From: JBEKZQ01 sp049509675
GTDB taxonomy: Bacteria > Planctomycetota > Planctomycetia > Pirellulales > Thermoguttaceae
Reading direction: 5' to 3'
Length of the DNA stretch: 11,608 nt
Assembly: GCA_049509675.1 (NCBI GenBank)
Contig: JBEKZQ010000185.1
Location: 1-11,608 of the forward strand
Positions within the stretch are counted from its first letter, which is position 1, and each line of letters starts with the position of its first letter. The notes under the pieces are model-generated. The model searched no databases. It saw only the letters and a program-made list of their open reading frames with translations, and was not told the DNA's origin. The position numbers were made by a program, and so were the translations under genes. Shown here in pieces: positions 8,019 to 11,608 of the stretch.

Positions 8019-8028
8019 CGGACCGGCG
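8013..8028. repeat. 16-bp direct repeat, left copy (contains propeller-gene stop)
   Basis: CCTTAACGGACCGGCG here is identical to 8117-8132. The flanking bases differ on both sides (A before and A after here; T before and C after there), so the match is exactly 16 bp. The TAA stop of the propeller gene (8016-8018) lies inside it. Confidence 0.9.
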
Positions 8029-8116
8029 AAACAATAAGTGGGGGACTGTCCCAATTTTCGTTCGACGAAAATGGGACTGTCCCCTTCTGAAGTGCGACAG
8101 TAGTTCCTTTGGCGGT
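8029..8116. mobile_element. Putative 88-bp palindromic element between 16-bp direct repeats
   Basis: The segment between the two 16-bp copies contains no gene. Its core is the palindrome at 8041-8084. The exact flanking duplication suggests insertion into a single ancestral copy of the 16-mer, or a local duplication. It is too short to encode a transposase, so it would be a non-autonomous, MITE- or REP-like unit mobilised in trans. The segment also occupies the convergent gap, so it may affect termination of both transcripts. Confidence 0.45.
8041..8084. repeat. Palindromic GGGACTGTCCC element in the convergent gap
   Basis: The left arm GGGGACTGTCCCAATTTTCG (8041-8060) pairs with the right arm CGAAAATGGGACTGTCCCC (8066-8084) around the loop TTCGA. 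There is one mismatch and one extra A in the left arm, giving a stem of about 18 bp. The right arm is identical to that at 1903-1921, and the identity runs on through the next two T residues. It could act as a bidirectional transcription terminator between converging genes, although neither side has a clear T-tract. Confidence 0.85.
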
Positions 8117-8132
8117 CCTTAACGGACCGGCG
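8117..8132. repeat. 16-bp direct repeat, right copy (contains GH95 stop)
   Basis: This is the second exact copy of CCTTAACGGACCGGCG. Its TTA (8119-8121) is the reverse complement of the TAA stop of the minus-strand glycosidase gene. GGTCC-TTAAC-GGACC at 8115-8129, extended outward by TTTGGC/GCCAAA with a 3-base bulge, also forms a small hairpin at the end of that gene. Confidence 0.9.
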
Positions 8133-10479
8133 CCAAATCGGCGTTCAAGCGGATGCCGTCGCCCGGCTTGACCGAGAACGCAGCCGTCTTTGCGCCGTAG
8201 CGGAGCTTGCAATCAGATCCCGTGGCATGGCGGATTTCCGCCGATTGCAGTTTCCCTTTTTTCCACGCCATGCTCACCTCGAACCCGCCCCGCGCCCGCA
8301 AACCGGCGACCGAGCCGTCCGGCCAATCGGGAGGCAGTGCAGGCAGCAAGCTGATCTCGCCCGCGTGACTCTGCAGCAGCGCCTCGGCCACGCCCGCCGT
8401 GAAGCCGAAGCTGGCGTCGGATTGGTTGGCGCCGCGATTGTGCAGGTTCAGGGCCAACGAATGGGCGACGAACGCCGGAAGGATGGCGGCCACCTTGTCG
8501 CCGCGTTCCAACCGCGCCCATACGCAGATGTCCCAGGCGGCAGGCCAACCGCCGCGGCCGCGGCGCGTTTCCATCCACCGCTGAATTGCCGCCGCCAGAC
8601 GCGGATCGCGCCGCAGCGTAATGGAACTGCCCGGGTAGATGGTGAAGTTGGGCGAGCAGTTGTGCCCTTGATCGCCTGCCCGCCAGTCTTCAATCCACTC
8701 CTGCAGATAGCCCAGCCGGTTGATCCGGTAAGGGGGAAGCCTGCCGAGCGCGGTTTCCAGCCTGGCACGAAACTGCTCGTCTACGCCAAGCAGCCGGCTG
8801 GCCGTAATACAGTGCGGGAACAGCTCGCGCATGATGGCAATATCCATGGTCGGCGCGGGAGAGAGGAAGGCCAACTTACCGTTGCCGTCCAGATATCCGT
8901 GCTCCGGCGACATGGAGAAAGGCGTCACCAGCCAATGATGCTTCGGCTCCTCGACCAGCAGTTCCAGCAAGAACTGGGCGGAGCCCTTCATAATGGGGTA
9001 ATACTGCTTGAGGAACTGCCGGTCGCCCGTAAACGCATAGTGCTCCCACAGGTTCTGGCACAGCCAGGCGCCGCCTACGGGCCACATGCCGAACCGGGCC
9101 GCATCGACCGGAGCGGTCCCCCGCCACAGGTCGATGTTGTGGTGGGTCACCCATCCGCCGCAGCCGTAATACACCCTGGCCGTCTTGGCGCCCGTGACCG
9201 AAACGTCCTTGAGCATGTCGAACAGCGGCTGCTGGCACTCCGGCAGGTTGCAGACCTCGGCCGGCCAGTAGTTCATCTCGGTATTGATGTTGATGGTGTA
9301 TTTGCTGCCCCAGGGCGGAACGACCGATTCGTTCCAGATTCCCTGGAGATTGGCCGGCTGTCCGCCGGCACGGCTGCTGGAGAGCAGCAGATAACGGCCG
9401 AACTGAAAGCACAGGGCTTCCAGGTTCGGATCAGCGACGCCCGCGCCCAGCGCCTTGAGTCGCTCGTCAATCGGTTTGTCACTGCTTGAGCCGTCGCCGA
9501 CATGCAGATGCACCCGGCCCATCCGCGCGCGGAAATCATCCTCGTGCCGGCGGCGCAGCGTGGCGTAAGACTTGCCGCCGACGGCAGCGAGCACTTTTTG
9601 ACAGGCGGCCGCCGGATCGCCGCTGATGTCGCGGTAGTTAACAAAACTGGTGGCCGCGGCCACGATGAAGGTGACTGCGTCGGCTCCCCAGACGCGGATA
9701 CTCTCATCGGCAGCCTCGGACCGCCCGCCTTCGGCAAGCGCCGCCAGAACGACCTGGAAACGCTCTCCCTTGCCTTCCACCGTCGCGATCAGCCCGTCCC
9801 TGGGCATGGGGCCTTTCCAACATCCGTCCATCACCAGTTTGCCGGGCTTGGCGGTCGCACGGTCCCCATAGGGACTCCTGAACTGCGCTTGGACCGAGAT
9901 ACTGCCGGGCTTGTCGGCGGCGACGCGCACCACCATCGCGCGGTCCGGGTAGGAAACGAACACCTCGCGGGTGAGGGCCACGTCGCCGGCGCGATAACTG
10001 ATCTTCGCCACGCCGCTTTCCATGTCCAGTTCGCGGCGGTAGTCGTCCACTTTCTCCACGCCGTCGAAGCAGAGCAACAGATCGCCCAGAGGCTGATAGG
10101 CCTGCTGGGCCTTGGGAACGCCGAAGAAATGCTCGTCGGCCATTTTTTCCGCTTCCTGGAACTTGCCGGCAAAGACCAGGTCGCGGATCTGGGGGAAGTA
10201 CTTGATTGCGTCGGGATCGTGGTAGTCGTGGGGGCGGCCGGACCAGAAACTGGACTCGTTCAGGGCAATGCGCTCCTGCCGGACGCCGCCAAAGACCATC
10301 GCCCCCAAAAAACCGTTGCCCAGCGGCATCGCTTCCAGCCACTTCTCGCCCGGCTGGCGATACCACAGGACCATCTCGCTCTGCGGTCCGTCCGGCCGGC
10401 GTTCCGGCGACGCGGACGACAACGCCGTGGATGCCTGCAGCGTCAACAAACACGCACAGACGAAACTGGATGCCGTCAT
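8119..10479 (-). CDS. Exported GH95-family glycosidase (alpha-L-fucosidase family)
   Basis: This 786-residue protein matches glycoside hydrolase family 95, inverting enzymes that mostly release alpha-1,2-linked L-fucose; some act on L-galactose. After a Leu/Ala-rich leader (to about residue 24, with no basic residue in its n-region) comes the N-terminal beta domain, with WYRQPGEKWLEAMPLGNGFLGAM and ALNESSFWSG. The (alpha/alpha)6 catalytic domain carries Asn397 and Asn399 in ININTEMNYW, Glu526 in FSMSPEHGY and Asp688 in NQSDASFG. These align with Asn421, Asn423, Glu566 (acid) and Asp766 of the Bifidobacterium bifidum enzyme AfcA. Length is normal and all key residues are present. The frame is open upstream to 10722, but AAGGAGG at 10485-10491 fixes the start at 10479. 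It converges on the operon and lies 65 bases downstream of the restriction-modification remnant. Flanks of the Asp688 motif differ from the common QIDGNFG, so the exact sugar is uncertain. Confidence 0.9.
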   Translation of the reverse strand: MTASSFVCACLLTLQASTALSSASPERRPDGPQSEMVLWYRQPGEKWLEAMPLGNGFLGAMVFGGVRQERIALNESSFWSGRPHDYHDPDAIKYFPQIRDLVFAGKFQEAEKMADEHFFGVPKAQQAYQPLGDLLLCFDGVEKVDDYRRELDMESGVAKISYRAGDVALTREVFVSYPDRAMVVRVAADKPGSISVQAQFRSPYGDRATAKPGKLVMDGCWKGPMPRDGLIATVEGKGERFQVVLAALAEGGRSEAADESIRVWGADAVTFIVAAATSFVNYRDISGDPAAACQKVLAAVGGKSYATLRRRHEDDFRARMGRVHLHVGDGSSSDKPIDERLKALGAGVADPNLEALCFQFGRYLLLSSSRAGGQPANLQGIWNESVVPPWGSKYTININTEMNYWPAEVCNLPECQQPLFDMLKDVSVTGAKTARVYYGCGGWVTHHNIDLWRGTAPVDAARFGMWPVGGAWLCQNLWEHYAFTGDRQFLKQYYPIMKGSAQFLLELLVEEPKHHWLVTPFSMSPEHGYLDGNGKLAFLSPAPTMDIAIMRELFPHCITASRLLGVDEQFRARLETALGRLPPYRINRLGYLQEWIEDWRAGDQGHNCSPNFTIYPGSSITLRRDPRLAAAIQRWMETRRGRGGWPAAWDICVWARLERGDKVAAILPAFVAHSLALNLHNRGANQSDASFGFTAGVAEALLQSHAGEISLLPALPPDWPDGSVAGLRARGGFEVSMAWKKGKLQSAEIRHATGSDCKLRYGAKTAAFSVKPGDGIRLNADLAPVR

Positions 10480-10484
10480 CACTG

Positions 10485-10491
10485 CCTCCTT
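10485..10491 (-). promoter_or_regulatory. Ribosome binding site of the GH95 gene
   Basis: Read on the minus strand, AAGGAGG is followed by CAGTG and the ATG at 10479. This 5-base spacing rejects the upstream in-frame ATG at 10722, which would add 81 Arg-rich residues overlapping the neighbouring gene. The 65-base gap 10480-10544 shows no certain promoter. Confidence 0.85.
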
Positions 10492-10544
10492 GATACACGT
10501 GGTCAAAGTGCTATTGGTCGGTAGCGATCGATAACGCGGTGCTT

Positions 10545-11036
10545 TCACTTCGGCATCCCGAACTCTACCGGCAGCGCCGCGACGATTGCTACCGTCTCGA
10601 CGCTGACCCGTATCACCTGTCCGACGAGGCGGACGATGTACGCGGGATCGTCGGCGCGGTTCGGGTCCGAGCGGATGCCGCTGCGTTTGTCCTCGCTCAC
10701 CTGGTACTGGTCGACGACCCACTCCAGCGCGCTGCGGTTGCCCAGGCGGTAGTCGAACACATCAGGGGGAATGCCGGCCAGGGTGAGCGAGTCGTTGACC
10801 ACGAGCGACCGCTTGTCTTTGGCCAGCCGCATCTTCTCGACATGGTACGAGAGCGGCACACCCGGCGTTTCGATCCACTCCAGCGGCCAGGCTTCGCGCG
10901 CCACGCACGCCAAGGTGAACGCCTTCCCGCAACTGCTGCGCGACGATCCGAACGTGGACAGTCCCTGGACCGGCTTCCACGCCAACTTGGATCGAAAACT
11001 CTTCAAGGGCAAGTCACGGAAGTAATCCGAGGTCAT
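10545..11036 (-). pseudogene. Orphan type ISP C-terminal specificity domain, probable remnant
   Basis: The 163-codon frame has two parts. Residues from about 50 to the end match the C-terminal specificity domain of type ISP restriction-modification enzymes and related helicases, as I recall it. Landmarks are PLEWIETPGVPLSYHVEKM at 51-69, an NDSLTLAGIPPDVFDYRLGN stretch at 81-100, RSALEWVVDQYQV at 101-113, DKRSGIRSDPN at 117-127 and YIVRLVGQVIRVSVETVAIV at 133-152. In intact enzymes this domain ends a polypeptide of over 1000 residues carrying nuclease, helicase and methyltransferase domains. Here none of these precedes it, and residues 1-49 are Ser-rich and unrecognised. The ATG at 11036 overlaps the end of the methyltransferase gene by 23 bases, and I see no clear Shine-Dalgarno sequence. 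It is most likely the 3' remnant left by a deletion, though a stand-alone DNA-recognition protein cannot be excluded. Confidence 0.6.
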
Positions 11037-11608
11037 AGACCTTCAGCACCTCGTCGCCGTAGTGGTTGATGACCTTGACGGCAATCTTGCCGGTGTCCGG
11101 CGGGGCGAAAGGGCGGCTGGTGGTCGAGTAAAGGGCGGACCAGGCCGCCTCGTCGATCTCGGCCCGCAAGGCACGCTTGAGCTTCTCATACGGCTGGTCC
11201 GCACCCGTGAAATAGGCGTGGCGCAGGAAGAAGCTCTCGCCGTTGTAGTTGGTGTCGATGAACCAGCACGCGATGTCGTCGGTGCTGCTGGAGCGGATCG
11301 CGCCGGTCGTCGGGTCGTAAACGTCCAGCCCGCGGATTTCCACGGCCACCTGCCCGTCCTTCTGCCGCTTCACGTCCAGGTCGGGCTCGCCGAAGACCAT
11401 GAACAGGTTGCCCGAGCCGGTCTTCTTCAACAGGTCGCCAATCGTCAGGTCGGGGTTCATGCGGGTGGGCAGAACGACCAGCTTCCCGTAGCGCTTGGCC
11501 TCTTCCGAAACGTGGGGGTCGATGGCGAAGCCGCAGACGATCAGCAGGTCGAAGCCTACGCCCTGAACCGCCTCCTTGGCGGCCTCCTTGACCAGTTGCG
11601 GACCGACC
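11014..11608 (-). CDS. Site-specific DNA methyltransferase, C-terminal part (truncated by window)
   Basis: The frame is open to the window edge; 197 C-terminal residues are visible and the gene starts outside. From position 11607 downward the protein reads through GFDLLIVCGFAIDPHVSEEA, KLVVLPTRMNPDL, GSGNLFMVFGEPDLDV, DDIACWFIDTNYNGESFFLR and ends KIAVKVINHYGDEVLKVYDL plus four residues. I recognise this as the C-terminal region of DNA adenine methyltransferases of type III-like restriction systems. The catalytic motifs (DPPY/NPPY and the SAM-binding FxGxG) lie outside the window, so activity cannot be judged. An internal ATG at 11460 is only an apparent start, because the conserved sequence continues upstream of it. 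In such loci a helicase/nuclease subunit normally follows; here the next gene is only the short specificity-domain ORF. Confidence 0.7.
   Translation of the reverse strand, partial: VGPQLVKEAAKEAVQGVGFDLLIVCGFAIDPHVSEEAKRYGKLVVLPTRMNPDLTIGDLLKKTGSGNLFMVFGEPDLDVKRQKDGQVAVEIRGLDVYDPTTGAIRSSSTDDIACWFIDTNYNGESFFLRHAYFTGADQPYEKLKRALRAEIDEAAWSALYSTTSRPFAPPDTGKIAVKVINHYGDEVLKVYDLGLLP

Noticed and set aside
8227..9489. A 420-codon frame antisense to the GH95 gene
   Set aside because: The minus strand encodes conserved GH95 motifs throughout; the antisense translation is featureless.
10480..10722. An 81-residue N-terminal extension of the GH95 protein
   Set aside because: The extension is Arg-rich, overlaps the specificity-domain gene in another frame, and precedes a perfect ribosome binding site plus leader peptide at 10479.
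1..11608. CRISPR array, tRNA, rRNA or full insertion sequence
   Set aside because: No regularly spaced direct repeats, tRNA-like cloverleaf, rRNA core sequence or transposase domain was seen on either strand.

Overview
The window looks like chromosomal DNA of a planctomycete, probably of the Pirellulales type. It is GC-rich and carries large secreted proteins typical of that phylum: a DUF1080 protein, a secreted transglutaminase-like protein, and a PQQ-like propeller fused to a methyltransferase-like head. It also holds GGGACxGTCCC and TTCCCACGG palindromic repeats of a kind I recall from planctomycete genomes. The taxon is inferred from gene content only; no rRNA or marker gene is present.

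Positions 216-8018 (+) form a tight four-gene, probably co-transcribed set. It starts with a secreted DUF1080 (3-keto-disaccharide hydrolase family) protein. An exported protein with a complete Cys-His-Asp transglutaminase triad follows, then a sodium:solute symporter, then a 1003-residue exported beta-propeller protein. Gaps after the first gene are 65, 12 and 28 bases. No regulator gene is visible.

Positions 8119-10479 (-) encode a full-length exported GH95-family glycosidase (alpha-L-fucosidase family) that converges on the operon. Together the genes suggest extracytoplasmic breakdown of a (possibly fucose-containing) glycan, uptake of the product by the symporter, and accessory surface proteins. 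The substrate is unknown.

Positions 10545-11608 (-) hold the end of a restriction-modification locus. It comprises the C-terminal 197 residues of a DNA methyltransferase of the kind found in type III-like systems, overlapping a 163-codon ORF. About 114 C-terminal residues of that ORF resemble the specificity domain of type ISP enzymes, with no helicase or nuclease attached, so it is probably a remnant.

The most striking non-coding signal is at 8013-8132. An exact 16-bp direct repeat contains the stop codons of both convergent genes and flanks an 88-bp segment built around a long palindrome. This looks like an element insertion with target duplication that left both genes intact. A related palindrome occupies exactly 21 in-frame codons of the transglutaminase gene (1859-1921).
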